Source: Cyclobacteriaceae bacterium
GTDB taxonomy: Bacteria > Bacteroidota > Bacteroidia > Cytophagales > Cyclobacteriaceae
Length of the DNA: 64,000 bases
Direction of reading: 5' to 3'
Assembly: GCA_019638285.1 (NCBI GenBank)
Contig: JAHBUB010000004.1
Location: forward strand, 1-64,000
The position numbers were made by a program, and so were the translations under genes. Below the pieces are notes generated by a model. It was not told where the DNA came from and did no database searches. It saw only the letters and a program-made list of their open reading frames with translations. Below, piece by piece: positions 8,510 to 17,695 of this stretch. The first letter of the stretch is position 1; the number at the start of each line of letters is the position of its first letter.

Positions 8510-9166
8510 TTACAAATCGGCCACTTTGTGGATATATTTTTTATAGCGCGCAGATTGAGAAGGTGTGCCTATTGGACCACCCTTGATATCGCCTCTCCAT
8601 GCTCGTTGTCTGTCCTGAGGGGTACGTCTGACAGGAAGTGCACCTGATGCAGTTCTTTGATAAACCTTTGGTGTTGAGCGTGGCTTCTTCGATGAATTGT
8701 TAACATAAGGTCCCCTTTGTGGAAAAACATTACTGCGGGCCGATCTGCCTTTTCGCGATTGTATTCTGATCTTATGACCCGAGATATCTCCTTTCCAGGC
8801 GCGTGCGCGATCAGAGGGTGGCGTGTCGAAAATTCTTCCCCTGGGTTGTGCTGCTGGGTCTGTTTTGGTTCGTGTTCTTTCTTGGTAAGGATCTATTTGT
8901 TCCCACCGTCTGTTGGCCCGTGAGGCGGAGGATTTATTAAGAGTTCTAAGCCTGCGGCCAGAGAGGTCGCGTGTTTTTATTCTTTTATTTTTTTTTATGG
9001 TTTTAAATTTTGCTTCTCGTACTTGTCTTTGGTTGAGGATTGGCTTGTCGCCTTTTGTGTTTTGTGCCTGAGCTGATAACGAAAAGAATAGGAGCATCAC
9101 TAAGAAGCCTAAAGTTTTCAAAGTGTAGTTAAAAAATTGTGCGGTATTTCCCTTTTCGGTAGTCAA
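8510..9166 (-). CDS. Secreted repeat-rich basic protein, N-terminal part with signal peptide (frameshifted)
   Basis: The fragment encodes 218 residues: a signal peptide (MTTEKGNTAQFFNYTLKTLG, hydrophobic core, cleavage near SAQAQ) and two copies of a unit that starts DRARAWKGDISG / DRQRAWRGDIKG. The first copy continues NVFPQRGPYVNNSSKK; the second is cut short and ends in a nine-residue off-frame tail and stop. In the other frame, immediately after an A6 run, IYPQSGRFVNHSSKSG continues the second copy, so the break is a one-base frameshift and 6252-9166 is one gene of about 971 codons. Translation would start at TTG 9166; no ATG lies between it and the in-frame stop at 9190. Confidence 0.75.
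   Translation of the reverse strand: MTTEKGNTAQFFNYTLKTLGFLVMLLFFSLSAQAQNTKGDKPILNQRQVREAKFKTIKKNKRIKTRDLSGRRLRTLNKSSASRANRRWEQIDPYQERTRTKTDPAAQPRGRIFDTPPSDRARAWKGDISGHKIRIQSRKGRSARSNVFPQRGPYVNNSSKKPRSTPKVYQRTASGALPVRRTPQDRQRAWRGDIKGGPIGTPSQSARYKKYIHKVADL
8537..8542 (-). other. A6 run at which the reading frame of the repeat protein shifts
   Basis: On the minus strand the run AAAAAA (codons AAA AAA after TAT) is where the two frames can be joined. One extra A, or a -1 ribosomal slip, would fuse the upstream 218-codon frame to the downstream frame without a stop. The other frame has its own TAA at 8543-8541, so the junction must fall inside the run or in the few codons after it. Confidence 0.75.
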
Positions 9167-9200
9167 AAAAGCTGTTGCTGAAACGGGCTAAATTAAGAAA

Positions 9201-9230
9201 AAAGAGCCAAAGCTATTCTTTTGGCTCTTT
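9201..9230 (-). terminator. Rho-independent terminator of the E1 dehydrogenase gene
   Basis: A perfect 11-bp stem (AAAGAGCCAAA at 9201-9211, TTTGGCTCTTT at 9220-9230) with a short loop is followed on the minus strand by a T-rich stretch. It lies 60 bases after the dehydrogenase stop and just before the start of the repeat-protein gene. Confidence 0.85.
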
Positions 9231-9290
9231 TTAGCTGGATTTGAAGATGTAACTGCCAGAATTAGAAGGAATTTTAACCCTTATTAAATA

Positions 9291-11270
9291 CTAGAAACCG
9301 GCCAATTCTTCAATTTTCCCTTTCAACCTTCCCTTTGCTAAAAAATTATTCTCTAAAACCGGTGCAAATGGAATAGGGGTATCAAGGCTGGCAACACGCA
9401 TAACAGGTGCATCCAAATATTGAAAACAATGCTCATTGATCCATGCAGAGATTTCTGCACCAATGCCCCCTGTAAGAGTATCTTCATGAAGTACCAAAAC
9501 CCGATTGGTCTTTTTCACGGTTATCTCAACCGCATCCTTATCCCATGGCAATAATGTGCGTAGGTCAATAATCTCTGCGCTAATATTCGGTAGTGTTGCT
9601 ACAATTTCTTTGGCCCAGTGTACACCCATTCCGTATGTGATTATAGATAAATCGGTACCTTCTAAAACTGTTTTGGCTTTGCCTACTTCTACTGTGTAAT
9701 AATCATCAGGGATTGATTCCTTGATGGATCGATACATGAATTTGTGTTCGAAATATAAATAAGGGTTTGGATCTTCGATGGCTGCGTTCAGCAATCCTTT
9801 CGCATCATATGGATTGGAGGGGTATACTATTTTCAATCCGGGTGTATGGAAAAACCATGCTTCGTTGGATTGACTATGGAATGGCCCTGCTGCTGTGCCA
9901 GCTCCTGTGGGCATACGCACAACCACATCTGCATTCTGCCCCCATCTCCAATGTGATTTGGCGAGGTTGTTTACAATTTGATTAAATCCCTCTGTTACAA
10001 AGTCAGCGAATTGCATTTCTACCATGGCCTTCATTCCTTTAATAGAAAGACCAAGCCCTGCCCCCACTATGGCTGACTCACAAATAGGTGTGTTGCGAAC
10101 GCGTTCCTTTCCGAAGGCTTTAACAAACCCATCTGTAATTTTAAATGCCCCTCCATATTCAGCAATATCCTGGCCCATCAACACGAGATTGGGGTATTTC
10201 TCCATGCTTTGACGCAATCCATCTGATATGGCATCAATAAATCTCTTTTCTGTGACTTTCTTGGATTTTGGATGAATAGAAGTTTGTTCGAACGGTTGGA
10301 ATAAGTCGGCCATTTCTGTTTTGGTACTTACTTCTGGCAGTTTGCTTTCAAAGGCAATTGCCAATCCGTCATCAATTTCTTTTTTAATTTTTTTTGTGGC
10401 GGCTTCTATGTACGCTTTATCAATAACACCTTCTTTAAGAAGATAATTTTCATAATTAATTAATGGATCTTTCTTTGCCCAATCCTCTATTAGCTTCTTT
10501 GGTACATACTTGGTGCCCGAAGCTTCTTCGTGTCCGCGCATTCTAAAAGTGATGGCTTCTAACAAAACAGGTCTTGGATTTTTTCTAATGCTTTCAGCCA
10601 GGGTTTTTACGGTATCATAAACTTCAAGAATATTATTACCGTCAATTTTTACTCCTTCTATTCCGTATCCAATGGCCTTGTCCACAAAGTTTTTGCAGCG
10701 GAATTGTTCACTACTCGGTGTGGAGAGCCCATAGCCATTATTTTCGATCACAAAGATCACGGGCAAATCCCACACGGCAGCCACATTGATGGCTTCGTGA
10801 AAATCTCCTTCGCTCGTTCCGCCATCTCCATTAAAGACTGCTGTAACTCTTTTTTCTTTTAATAATTTTCCAGCCAGGGCGATACCATCGGCAACGCCAT
10901 TTTGCGGTCCGAGATGAGAGATCATCCCTACGATCCGGTGTTCATTGGACCCAAAATGAAAAGAACGGTCTCTTCCCTTGGTGTATCCCAATGAAGTGCC
11001 CTGCCATTGAGAGAACAGCCGATCGAGCGGCATATTCCTTGAGGTAAATACACCCAGATTTCTGTGCATGGGTAGGATGTAGTCATCATTTTCCAGTCCT
11101 TTTGTAAGCCCAACGGCAATACCCTCTTGCCCAATACCGCTGAACCATTTACTGATTTTACCCTGCCGGAGTAGAATCAGCATCTTTTCTTCAATAAGAC
11201 GAGGCTTTAAAAGCCCTTCATACAGGTCTTTAAGAACTTTATCGGAGTATTTTTTTCTGTTGAATTGCAT
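9291..11270 (-). CDS. Thiamine-dependent 2-oxoacid dehydrogenase E1, alpha and beta subunits fused
   Basis: E1 decarboxylates a 2-oxoacid on thiamine diphosphate and passes the acyl group to the lipoyl E2 of the complex. The first half is the alpha subunit with the ThDP motif GDGGTSEGDFHEAINVAAVW ... ENN (about residues 148-178). The second half, from about residue 345, is the beta subunit (GQDIAEYGGAFKITDG, then ESAIVGAGLGLS and MQFADF). The fused form of about 660 aa is usual in Bacteroidota; branched-chain 2-oxoacids or pyruvate are the likely substrates, and the sequence does not decide between them. I chose the ATG at 11270 (MQFNRKKYS) over the one at 11279. No E2 or E3 gene is adjacent. 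Confidence 0.9.
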   Translation of the reverse strand: MQFNRKKYSDKVLKDLYEGLLKPRLIEEKMLILLRQGKISKWFSGIGQEGIAVGLTKGLENDDYILPMHRNLGVFTSRNMPLDRLFSQWQGTSLGYTKGRDRSFHFGSNEHRIVGMISHLGPQNGVADGIALAGKLLKEKRVTAVFNGDGGTSEGDFHEAINVAAVWDLPVIFVIENNGYGLSTPSSEQFRCKNFVDKAIGYGIEGVKIDGNNILEVYDTVKTLAESIRKNPRPVLLEAITFRMRGHEEASGTKYVPKKLIEDWAKKDPLINYENYLLKEGVIDKAYIEAATKKIKKEIDDGLAIAFESKLPEVSTKTEMADLFQPFEQTSIHPKSKKVTEKRFIDAISDGLRQSMEKYPNLVLMGQDIAEYGGAFKITDGFVKAFGKERVRNTPICESAIVGAGLGLSIKGMKAMVEMQFADFVTEGFNQIVNNLAKSHWRWGQNADVVVRMPTGAGTAAGPFHSQSNEAWFFHTPGLKIVYPSNPYDAKGLLNAAIEDPNPYLYFEHKFMYRSIKESIPDDYYTVEVGKAKTVLEGTDLSIITYGMGVHWAKEIVATLPNISAEIIDLRTLLPWDKDAVEITVKKTNRVLVLHEDTLTGGIGAEISAWINEHCFQYLDAPVMRVASLDTPIPFAPVLENNFLAKGRLKGKIEELAGF

Positions 11271-11381
11271 AGTGTACAAATATTGCCCTGCAAGTTAATC
11301 ATAGGTGCGCATAAGAATAAGTTCTTAATGGGTATTTTGCCTCTGGGTGCGGTGGAATAGGTCAATCCAAAAAGTACAACT

Positions 11382-11389
11382 ATTTTTGA
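11382..11389 (+). promoter_or_regulatory. Probable -7 promoter element of the M16 peptidase gene
   Basis: TATTTTTG matches the Bacteroidota -7 consensus TAnnTTTG and ends 3 bases before the ATG at 11393, which would give an almost leaderless mRNA. No clear -33 TTG was found at the usual distance, so the call is tentative. Confidence 0.4.
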
Positions 11390-11392
11390 GCA

Positions 11393-12628
11393 ATGATCCG
11401 TTTTGATTCTTTTACACTGGATAATGGACTTCGTGTTTTTGTACATGAAGATCCTACTGTTCAAACAGCGACCATCAATATTTTATATGATGTAGGTTCT
11501 CGCGATGAACAGAGCAACAAAACAGGATTTGCTCATCTCTTTGAACATTTGATGTTTGGCGGATCCATCCATATTCCAAGTTATGATGAACCGTTGCAAA
11601 GAGTAGGCGGAGAAAATAATGCTTTTACCAACACAGACATTACCAATTACTATCTCACACTTCCAGCTGATAATATAGAAACGGGCTTTTGGCTTGAGAG
11701 TGATCGTATGTTGAGTTTGTCTTTCGATCCGAAGGCGCTTGAAGTGCAACGGAAAGTGGTCATAGAAGAATTCAAACAACGATACCTGAATCAGCCGTAT
11801 GGTGATGTGTGGTTAAAGCTTCGACCACTGGCGTATGAAGTGCATCCCTACCAATGGGCCACCATAGGAAAGGAAATAAGACACATTGAGGAAGCTACAA
11901 TGGAGGATGTTAAATCATTCTTCTATGCTCACTATTTACCCTCCAATGCCATCATGGTAGTAGCCGGAAATGTGAAAACCGAAAAAATCAGACAATTATC
12001 AGAAAAATGGTTTGGCCCCATTCCTTCGGGCAAGAAGAAGGCCAGAAATTTGATAATGGAGCCGCCTCAAAAAGGCAAAAGAATCCTTGAAGTAAAAATG
12101 GATGTGCCTGCAGCAGCTTTGTACAAAGCGTATCATATGCCGGGAAGGTTTGATAAAGATTTTTATGCGGCAGATTTAGTAAGTGATGTACTTGGGCGTG
12201 GAAATTCCAGTCGATTGTATCAGAAGTTGGTGAAAGAAACTCCAATCTTTAATTCTTTATCAGCTTTTACCATGGGTACCCTTGATCCAGGATTATTGGT
12301 TATTAGCGGGCATGTGGGGGAAGGAATAGATTTGAAGGAGGCTGAAAAGGCCTTGGATGGAGTGGTGTATGACTTTGTAGAGACCGGAATTACTGATGCT
12401 GAATTGGAAAAAGTTAAAAATCAGGCATTATCAACCCTTGAGTTTGGAGAGGTAGAGGTACTGAATCGGGCAATGAGCCTGGCCTTTAGCGCACTATCGG
12501 GAGATGCAGATTTAGTAAATAAGGAACACACCCTCATCGAGGAAATGGAGGGCACTGAAATCAATCGCTTGGCAAAAAAAATTTTAAAAGAAGCGCAATC
12601 CTCAGTGCTTTATTACAATATGAAATAG
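11393..12628 (+). CDS. M16 family zinc peptidase (pitrilysin/processing-peptidase type)
   Basis: The protein has the inverted zinc motif HxxEH as H48-LF-E51-H52 (GFAHLFEHLMFGG) and the third ligand in VVIEEFKQRY about 75 residues later. The R/Y-containing C-terminal M16 domain follows (SDVLGRGNSSRLYQKLV near residue 265). At 411 aa it is a single half-clamshell enzyme, expected to work as a dimer or with a partner. No signal peptide is visible, so a cytoplasmic role is likely. A gap of 23 bases separates it from ispF on the same strand. Confidence 0.9.
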   Translation: MIRFDSFTLDNGLRVFVHEDPTVQTATINILYDVGSRDEQSNKTGFAHLFEHLMFGGSIHIPSYDEPLQRVGGENNAFTNTDITNYYLTLPADNIETGFWLESDRMLSLSFDPKALEVQRKVVIEEFKQRYLNQPYGDVWLKLRPLAYEVHPYQWATIGKEIRHIEEATMEDVKSFFYAHYLPSNAIMVVAGNVKTEKIRQLSEKWFGPIPSGKKKARNLIMEPPQKGKRILEVKMDVPAAALYKAYHMPGRFDKDFYAADLVSDVLGRGNSSRLYQKLVKETPIFNSLSAFTMGTLDPGLLVISGHVGEGIDLKEAEKALDGVVYDFVETGITDAELEKVKNQALSTLEFGEVEVLNRAMSLAFSALSGDADLVNKEHTLIEEMEGTEINRLAKKILKEAQSSVLYYNMK

Positions 12629-12651
12629 AGGCAAATTAAATTCGATAGCTG

Positions 12652-13131
12652 ATGAAAATGAGAGTGGGAATGGGTTTTGATGTGCACCAATTGGAAGAAG
12701 GTAAAGATTTTTGGTTGGGGGGGGTAAAGTTGGTGGCCGAAAAGGGTGCCGTGGGACATTCAGATGCGGATGTGCTTATCCATGCTATTTGTGATGCTTT
12801 ACTTGGCGCTGCTAATCTTGGCGACATTGGGTTCCATTTTTCAAATACGGACGCAAGATGGAAGGGAATGCAAAGCGCATTCTTTCTTCAGGAGGCAACC
12901 AGGATGATCACTGAGAAAGGTTGGCAGATTGAAAACATTGATTGCAGCCTTTGTTTGGAGAAACCAAAAATCAACCCTTACATTCCGGCAATGAAACAAG
13001 TGCTTGCACCATTGATGGAAATATCAGAAGAGCTTATTTCTATTAAAGCCACTACCAATGAGCGCATGGGATATGTGGGCAGAGAGGAAGGGGTAAATGC
13101 CTATGCGGTAGTGTTACTTCGAAAAGATTAG
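12652..13131 (+). CDS. ispF: 2-C-methyl-D-erythritol 2,4-cyclodiphosphate synthase IspF
   Basis: IspF makes the cyclic diphosphate intermediate of the MEP isoprenoid pathway. The metal ligands D10, H12 (GFDVHQL) and H44 (DVLIHAICDALLGA) are visible, as is the C-terminal signature KATTNERMGYVGREEGVNAYA. The length of 159 aa is normal. An in-frame ATG two codons downstream is an alternative start. The next gene, mnmD, begins 10 bases after the stop, so the two probably share a transcript with the upstream peptidase. Confidence 0.96.
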   Translation: MKMRVGMGFDVHQLEEGKDFWLGGVKLVAEKGAVGHSDADVLIHAICDALLGAANLGDIGFHFSNTDARWKGMQSAFFLQEATRMITEKGWQIENIDCSLCLEKPKINPYIPAMKQVLAPLMEISEELISIKATTNERMGYVGREEGVNAYAVVLLRKD

Positions 13132-13141
13132 CACCAATAAT

Positions 13142-13822
13142 TTGCTGCAATTAATAAACACCTCCGATGGTTCTCACACCATCAAAAATCTCGAATTGAA
13201 TGAAACCTATCATTCTACCCATGGAGCGCTTCAGGAATCTAATCACGTCTATATTCAGCAAGGCCTTCATTATTTTATAAATCAATTCCAGCCTAAGTCA
13301 GCAAATATTCTGGAAGTAGGTTTTGGTACAGGGCTCAATGCACTCCTAACGATGATTGATAAGAAGGCCAACGGTATTGAAATAATTTATCATACAGTAG
13401 AGGCTTTTCCCTTGTCAGATGATATGGTGAAACAGTTAAATTACCCTGATCATCTGCCCCAAATAAATGCCGCTTCAAGTTTTTTAGAATTGCACAAAGC
13501 AGCATGGGACGAGGAAGTGAAACTGAATGCGAATTTTGCCCTTCATAAAATGCTCACAGATATTCGTTCTTTAGAATTGAAGGAAGATTTCTATGACGTA
13601 GTGTATTTTGATGCCTTTGCCCCTAAAATTCAGCCTGCGATGTGGACAAAATCTGTATTGGCCAATGTAATTAGGGCGATGAGAAAAGGGGGAGTGATGG
13701 TAACTTATTGCGCCAATGGTCAATTTAAGAGGGACTTAAAAGACCTTGGAATGTTAGTGGAGGAGGTGCCGGGGCCTCCGGGTAAGCGTGTGATGGTGCG
13801 GACTTACCGATTGCGTAATTAG
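13142..13822 (+). CDS. mnmD: tRNA U34 methylaminomethyl methyltransferase MnmD
   Basis: This SAM-dependent enzyme matches the N-terminal (methyltransferase) domain of E. coli MnmC and completes the mnm5 modification of tRNA wobble uridine. The SAM motif is ILEVGFGTGLNALLT (about residues 56-70), and the family signature DAFAPKIQPAMWT follows near residue 158. No FAD-dependent oxidase domain is present, so this is the stand-alone MnmD form. The start is TTG at 13142 (LQLINTSDGSHTI); no ATG precedes the conserved SHTIKN region. Confidence 0.88.
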   Translation: MLQLINTSDGSHTIKNLELNETYHSTHGALQESNHVYIQQGLHYFINQFQPKSANILEVGFGTGLNALLTMIDKKANGIEIIYHTVEAFPLSDDMVKQLNYPDHLPQINAASSFLELHKAAWDEEVKLNANFALHKMLTDIRSLELKEDFYDVVYFDAFAPKIQPAMWTKSVLANVIRAMRKGGVMVTYCANGQFKRDLKDLGMLVEEVPGPPGKRVMVRTYRLRN

Positions 13823-13898
13823 GGAATTTGGCGTTTGAATATTTCTAAATTACTGTAATTTGCGTATTCGTTTTTAGGATTTCTTTATCACTACCTAC

Positions 13899-16595
13899 TT
13901 GAAAGGAGCTTTAATTTCTTTGTTTATTTTTTGCGGACTGGCGGTTTCGGGTCAAAGTATTCTGGAGAAAAAACTGGATGGCTCTGAGCAAGGTAAATTG
14001 CTGTCAGGTTTCTTTGAGGAGCTGGAGAAGAGTGATCCCATAAAATTCTTTTACCTGCCTGATTGGATTTCCAATACAAAGATAACGCAAGACTATAGCG
14101 GAAAAACACTTGAGTACTTTCTGGAAGATATCTTTAGGGGTACTGATATTGAATTTCAGTTGATAAATAATTATGCGATAATTCTAATAAAAGACCCATC
14201 CCAATCCATTCTCAGAGATCGCCTGTTGACTACAGCTACGAGAGAAAGAAAAAAAATTGAATCTATTGTGATTGGCGATCCGTCTCAGCGTAAAGCGGGT
14301 GAGGTAGCGCTTATTGGTAAGGTGTCGGATACGAAAAGTAAAGATCCGCTGGTGGGAGCCTCTGTCATCTTACAGGATATGGATGTGGGAGTAACTACTG
14401 ACGTTGATGGCAAATTTACCATTAAGATACCATCCGGACATCACATATTAAATGTAAGGTATTTCAACTATGAGGATAAGGTGTATGACATTCAGATTTA
14501 TCAGAATGGAAGCCTTAATGTTCCCCTTAGTGAGACACCTACTCTGTTGGAGGAGGTAGTGGTTACAGATAAAGCTTTTTCTAATGTAATGGGCAATCGC
14601 GGAGGACAAACAACAATAAAGCTAACAGAGATAAAAAGGATGCCCTCTTTTATGGGGCAGGTTGATTTGATTAGGCAGGTACAAACTTTGCCCGGTGTGA
14701 CATCCGTGGGGGAGGTAGCGACAGGCTTCAACGTGAGAGGTGGCGGAGTAGATCAGAACCTGGTGCTTTATGATGGCATTAATGTATTTAATATATCGCA
14801 TGTTTTTGGATTTTTCTCTGCTTTCAATTCTGATGCGCTTAAAGAGGTTAGTTTCTATAGAGGGGGCATCCCTGCCGAGTTTGGAGGACGCGTATCCTCG
14901 GTACTGAACATAAGTGCCAAAGAAGGAAATTTTGAAAAGTGGGAAGGTAATGGCGGAATTGGAATAGTGGCCAGCAACTTTACAATAGGAGGACCCATTG
15001 TAAAAAATAAAACATCTGCAATTATTTCGCTGCGCTCCTCTTACTCTGATTGGTTACTTAAACAAGTAAAGACCAATTATCAGGATATTCAAAACAGTTC
15101 GGTAGCATTTTATGATGCGTCTTTAAAGTTGAGCCATTTGTTTAGCAGTGATACTAAACTACAGTTCACAGGTTATTTAAGCCAAGATAAATTTGGATTG
15201 CCTACAGACACAGTTTATAGGTGGCATAATCGCACGGGAGTTTTGCGCTTGGATCATAATTTTAATGATAAACTTGGTATGTCCCTTACGGGAGGTGTCG
15301 GTAACTATGCCTATACGGTGGAAGATGAAGAGCCGGGTAATGCATACGAATTAGGATTTGGGGTAACCTATCCTACTGTAAAAGCTGACTTTTCCTATAA
15401 TGCTGGTGATCACAAAATGAATTTTGGAGGAAGCGCGATCTACTATAAATACAATCCGGGCTCAATACGACCTGCTTCTGATGAATCATTGGTCCCACCT
15501 CAACAACTGAGTAAGCAAAATACACTGGAGAGTGCGATCTATTTTAGTGAGAACTTTCAATGGAAGGAAAGATTTAATATCGATCTGGGGGTAAGGTATT
15601 CAATGAATACCTCCTATGGCCCAACCACTGTTTACGTTTATGACCCCAATTTACCGAAGGATGTAAGCACAATTATCGATACCCTTTCATTTTCAAAAGG
15701 AGATAAAATAAAGAGTTATTCAGGCCTGGAGCCGAGATTCAGCTTGCGCTATTCTTTCACTCCGGAAACATCCATAAAGGCTGGCTTCAATAGAATATAT
15801 CAGTACACGCATTTGATATCGAATTCTGCATCTGTCGCCCCTATCGACATTTGGCAGCCCAGCAATTATCATTTTCAACCCCAATATGCCGATCAGGTTT
15901 CTATCGGATTTTTCAAGGATTTTAAAGAAAAGACCTACGAGACTTTTGTGGAATTTTATTATAAAAAAATATATGATCTGTTGGACTTTAAAGACGGAGC
16001 CCAACTTATTCTCAACGACCACCTTGAAACAGATTTGCTCAGAGGCAACGGACTTGCTTATGGATTTGAAGTTTCTATCGTGAAAAACAAAGGGCGATTG
16101 AATGGGACATTAAACTACACTTATTCTCGCTCTTTCAGGGAGACGAAAGGCAACACCACAGTAGAAAGCGCTAATAATGGAGAGCAATATGCTTCCAATT
16201 TTGACCAACCTCATGTGTTTAACTTCAATTGGAAGTACAATATTTCTAAACGCTATTTCTTTTCCAGCAATTTCACCTACCATACCGGCAGGCCCATCAC
16301 TGCGCCCAATGCTGCCTATATGATAGACCACATACCGGTAGCTAATTTCTCATTGCGCAATCAATATCGGATCCCTGATTACCACCGACTGGACGTGGCT
16401 TTTATTATTGAAGGAAATCATAAGAGAAAAAAATTCTGGGATGGTACATGGACCATTTCAGTGTATAATGTCTATGGCAGAAAGAATCCGTATACCATCT
16501 TTTTCGCAGATAATGGGAAAGGTGTTTTACGACCTTACAGAATGGCAATTATTGGGGCGGCCATACCCTCAGTTTCATACACATTTAAATTTTGA
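13899..16595 (+). CDS. TonB-dependent outer-membrane receptor with STN and carboxypeptidase-regulatory domains
   Basis: The 898-residue protein has a signal peptide (KGALISLFIFCGLAVSGQ), an STN-like domain (residues about 35-105), a CarboxypepD_reg-like beta-sandwich (ALIGKVSDTKSKDPLVGASV to about 225), a plug (GFNVRGGGVDQNLVLYDGIN), and a 22-strand-type barrel ending in the aromatic strand ISVSYTFKF-like SVSYTFKF. The STN domain often means the receptor also signals to an anti-sigma factor, but no FecR/sigma pair is nearby. It begins with TTG 13899 and is followed after 9 bases by the DUF4249 lipoprotein gene. The substrate is not predictable from sequence. Confidence 0.92.
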   Translation: MKGALISLFIFCGLAVSGQSILEKKLDGSEQGKLLSGFFEELEKSDPIKFFYLPDWISNTKITQDYSGKTLEYFLEDIFRGTDIEFQLINNYAIILIKDPSQSILRDRLLTTATRERKKIESIVIGDPSQRKAGEVALIGKVSDTKSKDPLVGASVILQDMDVGVTTDVDGKFTIKIPSGHHILNVRYFNYEDKVYDIQIYQNGSLNVPLSETPTLLEEVVVTDKAFSNVMGNRGGQTTIKLTEIKRMPSFMGQVDLIRQVQTLPGVTSVGEVATGFNVRGGGVDQNLVLYDGINVFNISHVFGFFSAFNSDALKEVSFYRGGIPAEFGGRVSSVLNISAKEGNFEKWEGNGGIGIVASNFTIGGPIVKNKTSAIISLRSSYSDWLLKQVKTNYQDIQNSSVAFYDASLKLSHLFSSDTKLQFTGYLSQDKFGLPTDTVYRWHNRTGVLRLDHNFNDKLGMSLTGGVGNYAYTVEDEEPGNAYELGFGVTYPTVKADFSYNAGDHKMNFGGSAIYYKYNPGSIRPASDESLVPPQQLSKQNTLESAIYFSENFQWKERFNIDLGVRYSMNTSYGPTTVYVYDPNLPKDVSTIIDTLSFSKGDKIKSYSGLEPRFSLRYSFTPETSIKAGFNRIYQYTHLISNSASVAPIDIWQPSNYHFQPQYADQVSIGFFKDFKEKTYETFVEFYYKKIYDLLDFKDGAQLILNDHLETDLLRGNGLAYGFEVSIVKNKGRLNGTLNYTYSRSFRETKGNTTVESANNGEQYASNFDQPHVFNFNWKYNISKRYFFSSNFTYHTGRPITAPNAAYMIDHIPVANFSLRNQYRIPDYHRLDVAFIIEGNHKRKKFWDGTWTISVYNVYGRKNPYTIFFADNGKGVLRPYRMAIIGAAIPSVSYTFKF

Positions 16596-16604
16596 GTTAG
16601 CATA

Positions 16605-17693
16605 ATGAAGAATTTGATTCTCGGATTTATTTTTTTTATAATGGTTGGCTCATGTATAGACCCCATTAAGCTTAAAGTAAATTCACAAGAGGGTGCCATA
16701 GTAGTGGATGGGGGGATTACTAATACGGACGGGCCTTATGTAGTAAATCTATTCAGGTCAGTAGGGGTATATAGCGACTTGGAAGATCGGCCTGCTGTTA
16801 CTGGCGCTTTTGTTTATATCATTGATAATGAGGGCATCAAACACAGACTGAAAGATGATGAACCAGGTATTTTTGTTTCGGAGCCGGGTTTTAAATCTGA
16901 ATACGGGAAAAGCTATTATTTGAGGATTGAAGCTTTTGATGGTAAGATTTACGAATCCAAACCAGATGTACTCCGGCCAATTGACGACTTAGACAGTGTT
17001 TATTTTGAATTTGAAGATAAAGTAGATGAACCCAATAGTTTGGAGAACAATGCAGGTTTTAATGTTTATCTCGATGCCACTATTAAAAAGGATGTCGATT
17101 ATGTAAGATGGAATTGGAACGGCACCTACGAAGTGTTGACTTTTCCAGAGAATCATACAGCAAAGTCAATGGGGGTAGTATTCCCTGATCCCCGACCTTG
17201 CAGCGGTTATCAGATAGTAGGTGGGGAGCTTAAAGAAACCTCACCATGTACTTGTTGTTCGTGCTGGGTTTCTCAATATAGCCGTTCGCCTGAAGTAGGA
17301 GATATGGATTTTTATGGAGGGAAAGTTTCGAGATATAAGATTGCTTATATACCAGCTACCAGAAATTTGTTTCTCAACAAGTACCACGTTCAAGTGCAGC
17401 AATCGAGTATTTCAAAAGAGGTGTATGATTATTGGAAATTGGTGAAAGTACAGAAAGAAGGAGGAAGCAGCTTATTTCAGCCTACATCCGCAAAGATCAA
17501 AGGAAACCTCCAATGTATTAATGATCCCACAGCAGAAATTTTTGGCTTGTTTACTGTTTCATCGATAAAGACAAGATCAATCTTTATTCAGAGAAGTGAT
17601 ATACCTTATGACTTGTTACCCACGCAAGAGTATCCGGAAGACTGTAGGGCATTGACGAAAAACTCTTCAAACGTTAAACCTGATTTCTGGTAG
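16605..17693 (+). CDS. DUF4249 domain lipoprotein, partner of the TonB receptor
   Basis: The 362-residue protein carries a lipobox (FIMVGSC, Cys17) and is expected at the outer membrane. The N-terminal GAIVVDGGITNTDGPYVVNL pattern and the following beta-sandwich fit DUF4249, a family typically encoded next to CarboxypepD-TonB receptors in Bacteroidota and presumed to act as a surface ligand-binding partner. Near residue 208 there is an unusual cysteine cluster (PCTCCSCW, plus another Cys at RPCSGY), which could bind metal or form disulfides. The next gene starts 2 bases after its stop. Confidence 0.88.
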   Translation: MKNLILGFIFFIMVGSCIDPIKLKVNSQEGAIVVDGGITNTDGPYVVNLFRSVGVYSDLEDRPAVTGAFVYIIDNEGIKHRLKDDEPGIFVSEPGFKSEYGKSYYLRIEAFDGKIYESKPDVLRPIDDLDSVYFEFEDKVDEPNSLENNAGFNVYLDATIKKDVDYVRWNWNGTYEVLTFPENHTAKSMGVVFPDPRPCSGYQIVGGELKETSPCTCCSCWVSQYSRSPEVGDMDFYGGKVSRYKIAYIPATRNLFLNKYHVQVQQSSISKEVYDYWKLVKVQKEGGSSLFQPTSAKIKGNLQCINDPTAEIFGLFTVSSIKTRSIFIQRSDIPYDLLPTQEYPEDCRALTKNSSNVKPDFW

Positions 17694-17695
17694 AT

